Source: an uncultured Roseburia sp.
Lineage (GTDB): Bacteria > Bacillota > Clostridia > Lachnospirales > Lachnospiraceae
NCBI GenBank assembly: GCA_947174805.1
Contig: CAMWKH010000008.1
Location: 32,501 to 96,500, forward strand
DNA: 64,000 nucleotides
Direction: 5' to 3'
A program made the translations under genes and the position numbers. The notes beneath the pieces were generated by a model, which had not been told where the DNA came from, did no database searches, and saw only the letters and a program-made list of their open reading frames with translations. Of the stretch, positions 8,442-17,104 are shown piece by piece (position 1 is the first letter of the stretch; every line of letters begins with the position of its first letter).

Positions 8442-9182
8442 ATGGGAGAATTGTTGCTGTGCAGCCGGGAATTGGCCTCTATACCCTACTATATCGATGC
8501 GGTTTCTCTGAATGTGTATTCCCTGGAGGAAATCTGCTATTATCTGAAACACAATATAGAGCTGGTGGAGCCGGAATTTATGGACGGGGAGCTCTGCGAG
8601 TGGATTCGCCAGGAACTTAAAATGAATTCCCTGGCGGATAAGCTGCTGCGGATTATACAGGAAGGGCAGGGATTTGTGGCATTTATCACTGTTCTTTTGC
8701 AGGGCTGTGACTACTGTACAAAGGATGAAATTCTGGGTATCCGAAAATCCCTTGAGGATTTTGAGAACAAAAGCGAGGCGGAATGTGCCAAAATCCGGGC
8801 GGACCGTTTTCTGCTGAAAAAGAGATATTATCTATGTATTTTAGAATACAAAAAGCTTCTCTCCCGGGAGGATATCCACAAAGAGGGCATTGCCTTTGAG
8901 GGAAATCTCTGGCATAACTTGGGAACCGCCTATGCGGGGCTGTTTTTCTTCCAGGAGGCGGCGCAGTGTTTTGACAGGGCTTATGAGAAAAACAACAGAA
9001 AGGAATCTTTGCTTCAGGCCAAGGCTGCCAGGGAAATGGAAAAGTTCAGGGAATCCCTGCCGGGGGAGGATGCCGGAGAGGAGCCGGGGGAAATGTTTTT
9101 CCAGGTGGGTATCGGAAACCTGGCGGTGGCGGATAACCTTTTGGGCCAGTGGAGAGAAGAATACAGGAGAAGCTGCAGATAG
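8442..9182 (+). CDS. Small helical (TPR-like) protein of the unknown cluster
   Basis: A 246-residue soluble protein that I cannot assign to a named family. It is largely helical. The clearest feature is a TPR-like pair around residues 150-190 ('NLGTAYAGLFFFQEAAQCF', then 'RAYEKNNRKESLLQAKAA'), which suggests a protein-binding adaptor. The N-terminal half has the stretch 'YYIDAVSLNVYSLEEICYYL'. AGGAGG just upstream of ATG 8442 gives a strong ribosome site. It sits between the actin-like gene and the membrane coiled-coil gene with short gaps, so it is probably made with them. Confidence 0.65.
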   Translation: MGELLLCSRELASIPYYIDAVSLNVYSLEEICYYLKHNIELVEPEFMDGELCEWIRQELKMNSLADKLLRIIQEGQGFVAFITVLLQGCDYCTKDEILGIRKSLEDFENKSEAECAKIRADRFLLKKRYYLCILEYKKLLSREDIHKEGIAFEGNLWHNLGTAYAGLFFFQEAAQCFDRAYEKNNRKESLLQAKAAREMEKFRESLPGEDAGEEPGEMFFQVGIGNLAVADNLLGQWREEYRRSCR

Positions 9183-9200
9183 CGGCGGAAGGGAATAAGA

Positions 9201-10400
9201 ATGGCATTATTTAGAAATGTGAGGAAGAGAAAAGAGGAAAAGAGGCAGGAGGAGGCGAAAAAACTCCAGGAGGCCATAGAGAGCGGGATTTCCGGCTATG
9301 AAATTTCTCCAGAGGAGATGAAGGACGGAAAAAAGCTTCAGCACTTTATCATCCAGAGCTGTGAGGAGATCATTGAGGCGTCCAAGGAACTGGAGGAGGA
9401 GAAGGCGGAATACCGCATTGTGACAGAGTATCTTAACGATATCCAGATGCTTGAGGAGATGCCAAAGGAGGATATGAATGAGATTAAGTCTGCTGCGGAG
9501 AGCGTTCAGAAGCTGGATAAACTCCGGGACGAGTACCACAATGCGGAACGGCATATCTCTGACGTGCAGTTTGTCCAGATGCAGCAGGAGGAGGACGTGA
9601 TACCGGAGGCCATAAAAAAACTTCAGGCCAACGAGGCGTATCAGAATGCAGTGAAAAAAGATATGCACTACCTGGAAGGGGAAAAGACGGAGTGGTACTA
9701 CAACAAGCTGGATTTAATGCATCAGCAGAAAATTTTAAAAACCCTCTCCCTTATGCTGTTTTCTGTATTTGCGATTTGTACGGCAGTGCTTCTTGTGGTG
9801 CAGATAGGATATAAGGCGGATACCAGGTATGCCTGGATGTTTGTGATTTTTGTGGCGGCTGTAAGCGGATTTTTGATTTTCCTTCGGATGAATTCCAATC
9901 AGACGGAAATCAAACAGTCGGAAGTCAATATCAACCATGCCATTGTCCTGTTAAATAAGATGAAATTTAAATATGTGAATGTGACAAATGCTGTGGACTA
10001 CGCCAGGGAAAAATATCACGTTAAAAATGCCTATGAGCTCAATTACCTCTGGGAACAGTATTTAAACGAGGTGAAAAAGCGGGAGAAGTTCCGGCAGATG
10101 AATGAGGACTTGGACTATTTTTCCGACAAGCTGGTCAAACAGTTGAAGCGTTACCGGCTTTATGATTCCCAGGTGTGGATGAACCAGTCCTCCGCATTGA
10201 TTGACAGCAGGGAGATGGTGGAAGTGAAGCACAATCTTTTAGTGAGGAGGCAGAAGCTTCGTTCCAGGATTGAATATACCACAAACAATATCAAGGACAG
10301 AAGGGCACAGATTAACAAACTGCTGCAGAAAGAGCATCTGTACACACCTGAAATCAAGGAAATTATCGATTCCATTGACCAGTTGGGCGGACCCCAGTAA
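9201..10400 (+). CDS. Coiled-coil protein with a two-helix membrane hairpin
   Basis: A 399-residue protein with long charged coiled coils flanking two close membrane segments. Residues ~1-175 are rich in E/K heptads ('RKRKEEKRQEEAKKLQEAIE'). Helix one is near 183-203 ('MLFSVFAICTAVLLVVQIG') and helix two near 211-228 ('WMFVIFVAAVSGFLIFL'), so both coiled-coil arms should face the same side, probably the cytoplasm. A second coil covers ~235-395. It is the last gene of the unknown set and its only membrane protein, so it may anchor the others. No enzymatic motif is visible. A 17-base gap leads to the next gene, so the transcript may continue. Confidence 0.68.
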   Translation: MALFRNVRKRKEEKRQEEAKKLQEAIESGISGYEISPEEMKDGKKLQHFIIQSCEEIIEASKELEEEKAEYRIVTEYLNDIQMLEEMPKEDMNEIKSAAESVQKLDKLRDEYHNAERHISDVQFVQMQQEEDVIPEAIKKLQANEAYQNAVKKDMHYLEGEKTEWYYNKLDLMHQQKILKTLSLMLFSVFAICTAVLLVVQIGYKADTRYAWMFVIFVAAVSGFLIFLRMNSNQTEIKQSEVNINHAIVLLNKMKFKYVNVTNAVDYAREKYHVKNAYELNYLWEQYLNEVKKREKFRQMNEDLDYFSDKLVKQLKRYRLYDSQVWMNQSSALIDSREMVEVKHNLLVRRQKLRSRIEYTTNNIKDRRAQINKLLQKEHLYTPEIKEIIDSIDQLGGPQ

Positions 10401-10417
10401 AATACAGGAGGTAGATT

Positions 10418-10873
10418 ATGACACATGGAGAAAAAGCAAAAGCTTTATTTTTAGAAGGTTACAACTGCAGCCAGGCGGTGGCGGGAGCCTTTGCAGAAGA
10501 GATGGGAATGGATTTTAAAACCGTGGTGAAAATGGTGTCCTCCTTTGGCGGAGGCATGGGAAGGCTTCGGGAAGTCTGTGGAACCGTCTCCGGCATGTTT
10601 TTTGTGGCGGGGGTGCTCTACGGTTACGATGAGCCGAAGAATTTTGAGGCAAAAAAGGAACTGTACAACAGGATACAGGAGCTGGCAAAAAGATTCCAGG
10701 AACAGACGGGAAGTATTGTCTGCAGGGAGCTTTTGGGTTTGGAGGGGAAAGATACATCCCCCACACCCAGTGAGCGCACAAAGGAGTACTATGAGAAGCG
10801 TCCCTGCCCGGATATGGCAAAGCTGGCAGGGGATGTTTTGGAGGAATATATAAAAGAAAATCCTTACAGATAG
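10418..10873 (+). CDS. C_GCAxxG_C_C family protein (variant)
   Basis: A 151-residue protein of the C_GCAxxG_C_C type, thought to be redox- or metal-related. The spaced cysteines are visible: Cys in 'GYNCSQAV', Cys in 'LREVCGTVSG' after the glycine stretch 'SFGGGMGR', and Cys in 'GSIVCRELLG'. The central motif reads VCGTVSG where the family usually has GCGAxTG, so one glycine and the alanine differ. The gene has a good ribosome site (AGGAGGTAGATT) and lies 13 bases before feoA, so a role near iron uptake or iron redox state is possible but only inferred from position. Confidence 0.78.
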   Translation: MTHGEKAKALFLEGYNCSQAVAGAFAEEMGMDFKTVVKMVSSFGGGMGRLREVCGTVSGMFFVAGVLYGYDEPKNFEAKKELYNRIQELAKRFQEQTGSIVCRELLGLEGKDTSPTPSERTKEYYEKRPCPDMAKLAGDVLEEYIKENPYR

Positions 10874-10886
10874 GAGATGGGACTTT

Positions 10887-11117
10887 ATGACGTTAGACAA
10901 ATTGCCAATCGGTAAAGATGCAGTTATCACAGCAGTGGGGGGAGAGGGAGCCCTTCGCTGCCGTCTTTTGGATATGGGGCTTATTCCAAAAACAAGAGTT
11001 GTGGTGAAAAAAATTGCCCCTATGGGGGACCCAATAGAAATCCGGCTTCGGGGATATGAGCTCACATTAAGGAAAGAAGAGGCAAAGGAGATTGAAGTTG
11101 AGGAGGATTTGTCATGA
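10887..11117 (+). CDS. feoA: Ferrous iron transport accessory protein FeoA
   Basis: A 76-residue cytosolic SH3-like protein that assists FeoB. The family features are 'LPIGKDAVITAVGGEGALRC', then 'RLLDMGLIPKTRVVV' and 'GDPIEIRLRGYELTLRKEEA'. Length is normal for FeoA (about 75). The ribosome site is AGGAGATGGGAC before ATG 10887. Its stop overlaps the feoB start by 4 bases (ATGA), so expression is coupled. No Fur-like box was found directly upstream, because the gene follows another coding region closely. Confidence 0.93.
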   Translation: MTLDKLPIGKDAVITAVGGEGALRCRLLDMGLIPKTRVVVKKIAPMGDPIEIRLRGYELTLRKEEAKEIEVEEDLS

Positions 11118-13123
11118 CATTAGCATTGGTGGGGAATCAGAATTGTGGAAAGACAACATTGTTTAATCAGCTCACAGGTTCCAACCAGCATGTGGGTAAT
11201 TTTCCCGGTGTGACAGTGGACCAGAAAACGGGGGTTATCCGGGGGGAGAAGAACTGCCAGGTGGTAGATTTGCCGGGGATTTACTCCTTAAGGCCCTACA
11301 CAAACGAGGAGATTGTCACCAGGGATTTTATCCTGAATCAAAAGCCCCAGGGGATTATCAATATTGTGGACGCCACAAATATTGAGAGGAATCTTTATCT
11401 CACCCTGCAGCTTTTGGAGATGGATATCCCGATGGTTTTGGCCCTTAATATGATGGATGAGGTGAGAAACAATAACGGCTCCATTGACGTGGCGGAAATG
11501 TCAAAGCGTTTAGGGATTCCGGTGATTCCAATCAGTGCCTCTAAGGACGAGGGGATAGAAGATTTGATATCTGCGATTCTACATGTCTCCGAAAAACGAA
11601 TCAAACCCAGAGTAAAAGATTTCTGTGAAAAAGGCCCGGTGCACCGGTGTATCCATGCCGTATCCCACCAGGTGGAGGACCATGCGGCAAATATCGGCAT
11701 GTCCCCCAGGTTTGCAGCCACAAAAATTGTGGAGGGGGATACGGATATCATAGAAAGACTTTCCTTGAGCCAAAATGAGTTTGAGATGATGGAGCACAGC
11801 GTGGAGGAGATGGAGACAGACCACTGTATGGACAGAAATGCGGCTCTGGCGGATATGCGGTATCAGTTTATTGAGAAGGTCTGTGATAAAACGGTGATCC
11901 GCTGCCAGGAGAGCAGGGAACATATCAGAAGCGTGAAAATTGACAGTGTCCTCACCAATAAATATCTGGCTATTCCCACGTTTATTGGGATTATGCTTTT
12001 GATTTTTTACCTTACCTTTAACGTGATTGGGGTGGTGTTAAGCGATTTTTTAAGCCTTGGCATAGACTGGGCGACAAATGTTGTGGACAATGCCCTGCGT
12101 ACATATAAGATTAACCCGGTAATGCACAGTCTGATTATTGACGGTATTTTTGCCGGGGTGGGTTCTGTCTTAAGCTTTCTCCCAATCATTGTGACCCTGT
12201 TTTTCTTTTTATCCATTCTGGAGGACTCCGGGTATATGGCCAGGGTGGCCTTTGTCATGGATAAACTTTTGAGAAAAATCGGGCTTTCCGGCAAGAGTTT
12301 TGTTCCCATGCTCATTGGCTTTGGGTGCAGCGTTCCGGCGGTGATGTCCTGCCGCACGTTAGCCTCCCAGAGGGACAGGAAAATGACCATACTTTTGGTG
12401 CCCTTTATCAGTTGTTCCGCAAAAATCCCCATTTACGGGGTGTTTGCGGCAGCCTTTTTTCCGGGAAATCCGGCCTTTATGATGCTTGCCCTTTACTGCC
12501 TGGGTATGGCGGTGGGGGTCGTGGCAGCCCTGCTATTAAACCGCACGGCATTTCGGGGCAATTCCATTCCCTTTGTGATGGAACTTCCCAACTACAGGCT
12601 ACCCTCGGTGAAAAGCGTGCTGCTCTTAATGTGGGATAAGGCAAAGGATTTTATCCAGAGGGCTTTTACTATTATTTTCCTGGCCACCATCGTTATCTGG
12701 TTTTTACAGACCTTTGACGCAAGATTTAATGTGGTAGGGGACAGGGGAGACAGCCTTCTTGCCATGCTGGGCAGGCTCATTGCACCGGTTTTTGTCCCTC
12801 TGGGATTTGGGGACTGGAGGATTTCTACCTCCCTTATCACCGGATTTTCCGCAAAGGAGGCGGTCATCAGCACCATGAGCATCCTGCTTGGCACAAATAC
12901 GGCAAAACTTGCCGGGGAATTGTCCGGGATGTTTACTTTATCCTCCGCCATCAGTTTTCTGGTTTTTACCCTTCTCTATACCCCCTGTGTGGCTGCAGTT
13001 GCGGCGATTAAAAGAGAGCTTGGGGGGAAGAGGCAGGCAGTGTTTGTGGTTGTGATGCAGTGCGTCCTGGCCTGGGTTGTGGCCTTTTTGGCGTATCGGC
13101 TGTGCCGGGCTGTTGGGTTGTGA
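11114..13123 (+). CDS. feoB: Ferrous iron transporter FeoB
   Basis: A 669-residue membrane GTPase that imports Fe(II). The N-terminal G domain has G1 'GNQNCGKTT' (about 7-15), G3 'DLPGIYSL', G4 'NMMD' and a helical GDI-like region to about 270. The membrane part from ~280 has two Gate-type repeats: 'GFGCSVPAVMSCRTLAS' with a cysteine near the pore, and 'GFSAKEAVISTMSIL'. It ends in hydrophobic helices at ~640-665. The length fits the shorter Gram-positive form without a long C-terminal domain. FeoC is not present downstream; gltX follows after about 180 bases. Confidence 0.95.
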   Translation: MTLALVGNQNCGKTTLFNQLTGSNQHVGNFPGVTVDQKTGVIRGEKNCQVVDLPGIYSLRPYTNEEIVTRDFILNQKPQGIINIVDATNIERNLYLTLQLLEMDIPMVLALNMMDEVRNNNGSIDVAEMSKRLGIPVIPISASKDEGIEDLISAILHVSEKRIKPRVKDFCEKGPVHRCIHAVSHQVEDHAANIGMSPRFAATKIVEGDTDIIERLSLSQNEFEMMEHSVEEMETDHCMDRNAALADMRYQFIEKVCDKTVIRCQESREHIRSVKIDSVLTNKYLAIPTFIGIMLLIFYLTFNVIGVVLSDFLSLGIDWATNVVDNALRTYKINPVMHSLIIDGIFAGVGSVLSFLPIIVTLFFFLSILEDSGYMARVAFVMDKLLRKIGLSGKSFVPMLIGFGCSVPAVMSCRTLASQRDRKMTILLVPFISCSAKIPIYGVFAAAFFPGNPAFMMLALYCLGMAVGVVAALLLNRTAFRGNSIPFVMELPNYRLPSVKSVLLLMWDKAKDFIQRAFTIIFLATIVIWFLQTFDARFNVVGDRGDSLLAMLGRLIAPVFVPLGFGDWRISTSLITGFSAKEAVISTMSILLGTNTAKLAGELSGMFTLSSAISFLVFTLLYTPCVAAVAAIKRELGGKRQAVFVVVMQCVLAWVVAFLAYRLCRAVGL

Positions 13124-13141
13124 CCTTTCTGCGGCTTTGAG

Positions 13142-13184
13142 CTTTGGAGAAAAAAACAGTAAATGAAAGGTAAAATCTCCAAAG
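13142..13184. repeat. Perfect 9-base inverted repeat after feoB
   Basis: CTTTGGAGA (13142-13150) and TCTCCAAAG (13176-13184) around a 25-base AT-rich loop. It follows the feoB stop by 18 bases. There is no clean T-run after it, so it may be a weak terminator or an mRNA-end structure. Confidence 0.4.
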
Positions 13185-13216
13185 TCTCCCTTGCCGAAAC
13201 GTCCCGTTTTTGATAG

Positions 13217-13222
13217 TATAAT
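13217..13222 (+). promoter_or_regulatory. Candidate -10 element for gltX
   Basis: A perfect TATAAT about 80 bases before the gltX start. The only -35-like hexamer is TTGCCG (13191-13196) at a long 20-base spacing, so the call is tentative. The ~75-base leader shows no T-box features. Confidence 0.35.
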
Positions 13223-13302
13223 ATGTGGCATTTGCAGTGGAACATGAAAATTCAAGGAACAGCTGCTTGCCGAAATTAATTCGATTGCAGAGGAGAGTTC
13301 AA

Positions 13303-14751
13303 ATGAGCAAAGTAAGGACAAGGTTTGCCCCCAGCCCTACGGGCAGAATGCATGTGGGAAATTTAAGGACGGCTCTATATGCCTATCTAATTGCCAAGCA
13401 TGAGGGCGGCGATTTTATTTTAAGAATAGAAGATACGGACCAGGAGCGCTATGTGGAGGGAGCGGTGGACATTATATACCGCACCCTGGAAAAGACAGGG
13501 CTTATCCACGATGAAGGGCCGGACAAGGACGGCGGAGCCGGGCCTTATGTCCAGAGCGAAAGGCAGGAGCAGGGAATCTACCTGGAATATGCAAAAAAAC
13601 TGATAGAAAAAGGGGAGGCATATTACTGCTTCTGTGACAAAGAGCGGCTGGAGAGCTTAAAACAGACCATTGCGGGGAAAGAGATTGTAATTTACGACAA
13701 GCACTGTCTGAATTTGAGCAAAGAAGAAGTACAGGCAAAGCTTGACGCCGGGGTGCCCTATGTTATCCGCCAGAATAACCCACGGACCGGGACGACCACT
13801 TTTATGGATGAGATTTATGGGGAAATTACAGTAAACAATGAGGAACTGGACGATATGATTCTCATAAAATCCGACGGTTATCCCACCTATAATTTTGCAA
13901 ATGTGGTGGACGACCACCTGATGGGGATTACCCATGTGGTGAGAGGGTGTGAGTACTTATCCTCCTCACCCAAATACAACCGTCTCTACGAAGCCTTTGG
14001 CTGGGAAGTTCCCGTCTATGTACACTGTCCCCTGATTACCAACGAAGACCATCAAAAACTCAGCAAGAGAAGCGGCCATTCTTCCTACGAGGATTTAATC
14101 GATCAGGGATTTTTAACGGAGGCAGTGATTAATTTTGTGGCCCTTTTGGGGTGGAGCCCCTCTGAGAACCGGGAGATTTACAGCCTGAAGGAGCTTGTGG
14201 AAGCCTTTGATTACCGCCATATGAGCAAATCCTCAGCGGTGTTTGATATTACAAAATTAAAGTGGATGAACGGGGAATACATGAAAGCCATGGATTTTGA
14301 AGATTTCTATCACATGGCAGAGCCCTATATGAAAGAAGTCATTACAAAGGAGCTGGATTTAAGGAAAATTGCAGCCATGGTTAAGACAAGGATTGAGATT
14401 TTCCCGGATATCCAAGGGCATATCGATTTCTTTGAGGAATTGCCGGAGTATGACACTTCCATGTACACCCACAAAAAAATGAAGACAAATGAGGAGACAA
14501 GCCTATCCGTATTAAAAGAAATCCTGCCCTTGTTGGAGGAACTTACGGATTACAGCAATGACGCCTTATATGAAGCGATTTCTGGCTTTGCAAAGGAAAA
14601 AGGATATAAAAACGGTTATGTGCTCTGGCCCATCCGCACAGCGGTTTCCGGCAAGCAGATGACCCCGGGAGGAGCCACGGAACTTATGGAGATTTTAGGC
14701 AAGGAAGAGTCTCTTCGGAGAATAGGCGCAGGCATTGAAAAACTCAGTTAA
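13303..14751 (+). CDS. gltX: Glutamate--tRNA ligase
   Basis: A 482-residue class I aminoacyl-tRNA synthetase that charges tRNA-Glu. The HIGH-type motif is '[17 protein letters not shown]' and the KMSKS-type loop is 'KLSKRSG' around residue 250. The start was set at ATG 13303 because AGGAGAG lies just upstream and the family begins '[12 protein letters not shown]'; an open frame continues 26 codons further upstream but lacks homologous sequence. The C-terminal ~180 residues form the helical anticodon-binding part. The next gene starts within about 15 bases, so they are probably co-transcribed. Confidence 0.95.
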   Translation: MSKVRTRFAPSPTGRMHVGNLRTALYAYLIAKHEGGDFILRIEDTDQERYVEGAVDIIYRTLEKTGLIHDEGPDKDGGAGPYVQSERQEQGIYLEYAKKLIEKGEAYYCFCDKERLESLKQTIAGKEIVIYDKHCLNLSKEEVQAKLDAGVPYVIRQNNPRTGTTTFMDEIYGEITVNNEELDDMILIKSDGYPTYNFANVVDDHLMGITHVVRGCEYLSSSPKYNRLYEAFGWEVPVYVHCPLITNEDHQKLSKRSGHSSYEDLIDQGFLTEAVINFVALLGWSPSENREIYSLKELVEAFDYRHMSKSSAVFDITKLKWMNGEYMKAMDFEDFYHMAEPYMKEVITKELDLRKIAAMVKTRIEIFPDIQGHIDFFEELPEYDTSMYTHKKMKTNEETSLSVLKEILPLLEELTDYSNDALYEAISGFAKEKGYKNGYVLWPIRTAVSGKQMTPGGATELMEILGKEESLRRIGAGIEKLS

Positions 14752-14765
14752 GAGATGTGGAAATT

Positions 14766-16598
14766 ATGGGACAAAAGTTAAATGAAGGCCAGCTTCAGGC
14801 AGTCTGCCATGGAGACGGCCCAGTGATGGTGCTTGCCGGGCCCGGCTCCGGCAAGACCACCGTGATTACAAGGAGAATAGAATATCTGATAAGAAAGAGA
14901 GGGGTTGACCCCTCCCATATTCTGGTGATTACATTTACAAAAGCGGCGGCAGGGGAGATGAAGCAGCGTTTCTTAGGGCGGATGCCAAGGGAGGGAGGCG
15001 CTGTGACTTTCGGCACTTTCCATGCCGTATTTTTTATGATATTAAAACATGCCTATCACTTTCAGGGCGACAGCGTGATAAAAGAGGAAGAAAAGCTTCG
15101 TTGGATGCGGGAAACGGTACATTCCATGAGACTTGACTGTGAGGATGAGAATGAGTTTGTCCAGAACATTTTAGGGGAAATCAGCCTGGTGAAAAATACG
15201 GGGATAGACCTTTCCCACTATTATTCCATTTCCTGCGGCAGAGAAGTATTTTTGCAGGTGTACAGAGAATATCAAAACTTTTTAAAAAAATATAGAAAGA
15301 TAGATTTTGACGATATGCTGGTGTACACCTATGAGCTCTTTTCCCAGAGAGAAGATATTCTCTCGGCCTGGCGGAAGAAATATCAATATATTTTAATTGA
15401 CGAATTCCAGGATGTGAACCAGCTGCAGTACGATATTGTCCGGATGCTTGCACAGCCGGGGAATAATCTCTTTGTGGTGGGGGATGATGACCAGTCCATC
15501 TACCGCTTTCGGGGAGCCAGGCCGGAAATCATGCTTCACATGCCGGAACAGTACAGAAATCTATCGATTGTTAAATTGAAAGTTAATTATAGATGCCCCA
15601 GCCAGGTGGTGGAGATTGCCTCCCGGATTATCGATAATAATAAAGAAAGATTTGAAAAAGAAATATGTGCCAGTAAAATAAAGGAAAATGCAGTGACATT
15701 TGAACTTTTTGACAGGGTGGGACAGGAAAACGAAAAGTTATTGCAGCGTTTAAGAACTCAAAATATTCCTTTAAATAAAACGGCTGTATTGTTTCGGACT
15801 AATCTCCAGGCAAGACCTCTGATGGAAAAACTGTTGGAGTATAACATTCCATTTACCGCAAAGGATAAGGTGCCGAATCTGTACGAGCACTGGATTGCAA
15901 AGGACATGTATGCCTATATCAGAATTGCCCAGGGAAGCCGCAGGAGAAGAGATTTTCTTATGATTATGAACCGCCCCAAACGGTATCTGAGCAGGGAGAG
16001 CCTTACGGATGAGACGGTGGCCTTTGATGTGTGGCAGAATTTTTACAGTGAACAGTCCTGGATGATGGACCGCATTGATAAACTGTGGCAGGACATAAAC
16101 ACCATAAAATCCCTAAGGCCTTTTGCCGCTTTAAACTATATCCGCAAAGCCGTGGGATATGACGACTTTTTAAGAGAATACGCCGAATATCGGAATATCA
16201 GGGAGGATGAGCTCTTTGGGGTGATGGAAGAGCTGCAGGAGAGCACAAGAGGTTTTGTGTCATTTCAGGACTGGTTTTTGCACATTGAGAAGTATAAGAG
16301 AGAGACAGAGCAGATGTGGGAGAAAAATCAGGAGAACAAAGATGCCCTGACTCTGGCCACATTTCACAGCGCCAAGGGATTGGAGTTTGACTGTGTTCAT
16401 ATCGTGGAAGTAAACGAGGGGATTACCCCGTACAAAAAGGCCTCCCTACTCCCCGAGATGGAGGAGGAGAGGCGGATGTTTTATGTGGCTCTCACCAGGG
16501 CGAGAGAGGAACTCCACTTGTATGCGGTAAAATATTACAACAACCATGAGACAGAGTTGTCCCGGTTTCTTTATGAGGCAAGAAAAAAGGAGGAGTAA
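14766..16598 (+). CDS. UvrD/PcrA-like superfamily 1 DNA helicase
   Basis: A ~610-residue ATP-dependent helicase acting on DNA in repair or replication. Motifs in order: Walker A 'AGPGSGKTTVITRR', Ia 'VITFTKAAAGEMK', II 'LIDEFQDVNQLQY', III 'GDDDQSIYRFRGA', IV 'LKVNYRCPSQVVEIA', V 'LATFHSAKGLEFDCVHI' and VI 'RMFYVALTRAREELHLY'. It is shorter than PcrA (~720-750) because the C-terminal tail after motif VI is brief. GTG 14757 is an alternative start; ATG 14766 gives the normal family N-terminus, though neither has a strong ribosome site. Its 3' end overlaps a terminator serving the convergent DUF1292 gene. Confidence 0.88.
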   Translation: MGQKLNEGQLQAVCHGDGPVMVLAGPGSGKTTVITRRIEYLIRKRGVDPSHILVITFTKAAAGEMKQRFLGRMPREGGAVTFGTFHAVFFMILKHAYHFQGDSVIKEEEKLRWMRETVHSMRLDCEDENEFVQNILGEISLVKNTGIDLSHYYSISCGREVFLQVYREYQNFLKKYRKIDFDDMLVYTYELFSQREDILSAWRKKYQYILIDEFQDVNQLQYDIVRMLAQPGNNLFVVGDDDQSIYRFRGARPEIMLHMPEQYRNLSIVKLKVNYRCPSQVVEIASRIIDNNKERFEKEICASKIKENAVTFELFDRVGQENEKLLQRLRTQNIPLNKTAVLFRTNLQARPLMEKLLEYNIPFTAKDKVPNLYEHWIAKDMYAYIRIAQGSRRRRDFLMIMNRPKRYLSRESLTDETVAFDVWQNFYSEQSWMMDRIDKLWQDINTIKSLRPFAALNYIRKAVGYDDFLREYAEYRNIREDELFGVMEELQESTRGFVSFQDWFLHIEKYKRETEQMWEKNQENKDALTLATFHSAKGLEFDCVHIVEVNEGITPYKKASLLPEMEEERRMFYVALTRAREELHLYAVKYYNNHETELSRFLYEARKKEE

Positions 16599-16610
16599 AT
16601 TAATCCTCCT
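16583..16610 (-). terminator. Rho-independent terminator of the DUF1292 gene
   Basis: Read on the minus strand, AGGAGGA (16610-16604), a 9-base loop and TCCTCCT (16594-16588) are followed by six T and C (16588-16582). The hairpin lies over the stop codons of both convergent genes, inside the 3' end of the helicase gene. Confidence 0.7.
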
Positions 16611-16905
16611 CCCACTCTGCTTCGTCCAACAGCTCGTCGAAACGTTCTTCCACAGCTTCGTATTCATCGTCATTGTCAATATTTTCCAGGGAGGGATTCC
16701 CCTCTTCATCCTCAAAATACCGGTAGGTGTAAACCGTGCCCTCCTGGTTGGGATTCCCATGGTCATCTAAGGGTAATAGAGCAATGTAATCCTGGCCTTT
16801 CACCTCAAAAATCGTTAAAATTTCGCATTCCACCTGGGAACCGTCGTCCATATCAAGGGTTACAAGAATATCGTCCTGGTCATTTTTATTATCGGGTTTT
16901 GCCAT
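16600..16905 (-). CDS. DUF1292 domain protein (YrzB-like)
   Basis: A small, very acidic 101-residue cytosolic protein. The DUF1292 pattern is clear: 'DILVTLDMDDGSQVECEIL', 'FEVKGQDYIALLPL' and 'VYTYRYFEDEEGNPSLENI', with an acidic C-terminal helix. The family is widespread in Firmicutes and its function is unknown. AAAAGGAGG precedes ATG 16905. It converges on the helicase gene with stops one base apart. Confidence 0.88.
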   Translation of the reverse strand: MAKPDNKNDQDDILVTLDMDDGSQVECEILTIFEVKGQDYIALLPLDDHGNPNQEGTVYTYRYFEDEEGNPSLENIDNDDEYEAVEERFDELLDEAEWEED

Positions 16906-17005
16906 AAGCGGCCTCCTTTTCTAAAAATATCCTGACAGGTTCTACATTATTTCTAATTAAATAGTAACAGGGACATGGAAAAAAGTCAATGCATGAAGAA
17001 AAATA

Positions 17006-17034
17006 TATACAAATGTGGAAAAAAAAGCTATAAT
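17006..17034 (+). promoter_or_regulatory. Candidate promoter for the GH13-like gene
   Basis: TATAAT at 17029-17034 with a weak -35 candidate TATACA at 17006-17011 (17-base spacer). The ~200-base region between the divergent DUF1292 and GH13-like genes shows nothing else clear. Confidence 0.4.
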
Positions 17035-17104
17035 ATAACAGAGTGAGGCTAGTTGAGAGCGCAGAATTAATAGTTTTCTCTGTGTACAAGAAGGAAAAGG
17101 CGGG

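Noticed and set aside
10451..11065. A 204-codon open frame on the minus strand opposite the cysteine-protein and feoA genes
   Set aside because: It lies wholly antisense to two well-supported genes, has a Cys/His/Pro/Ser-rich shadow composition and no ribosome site.
13124..13302. A T-box leader before gltX
   Set aside because: No T-box core sequence, specifier loop or antiterminator pair could be found, and a TATAAT occupies part of the region.
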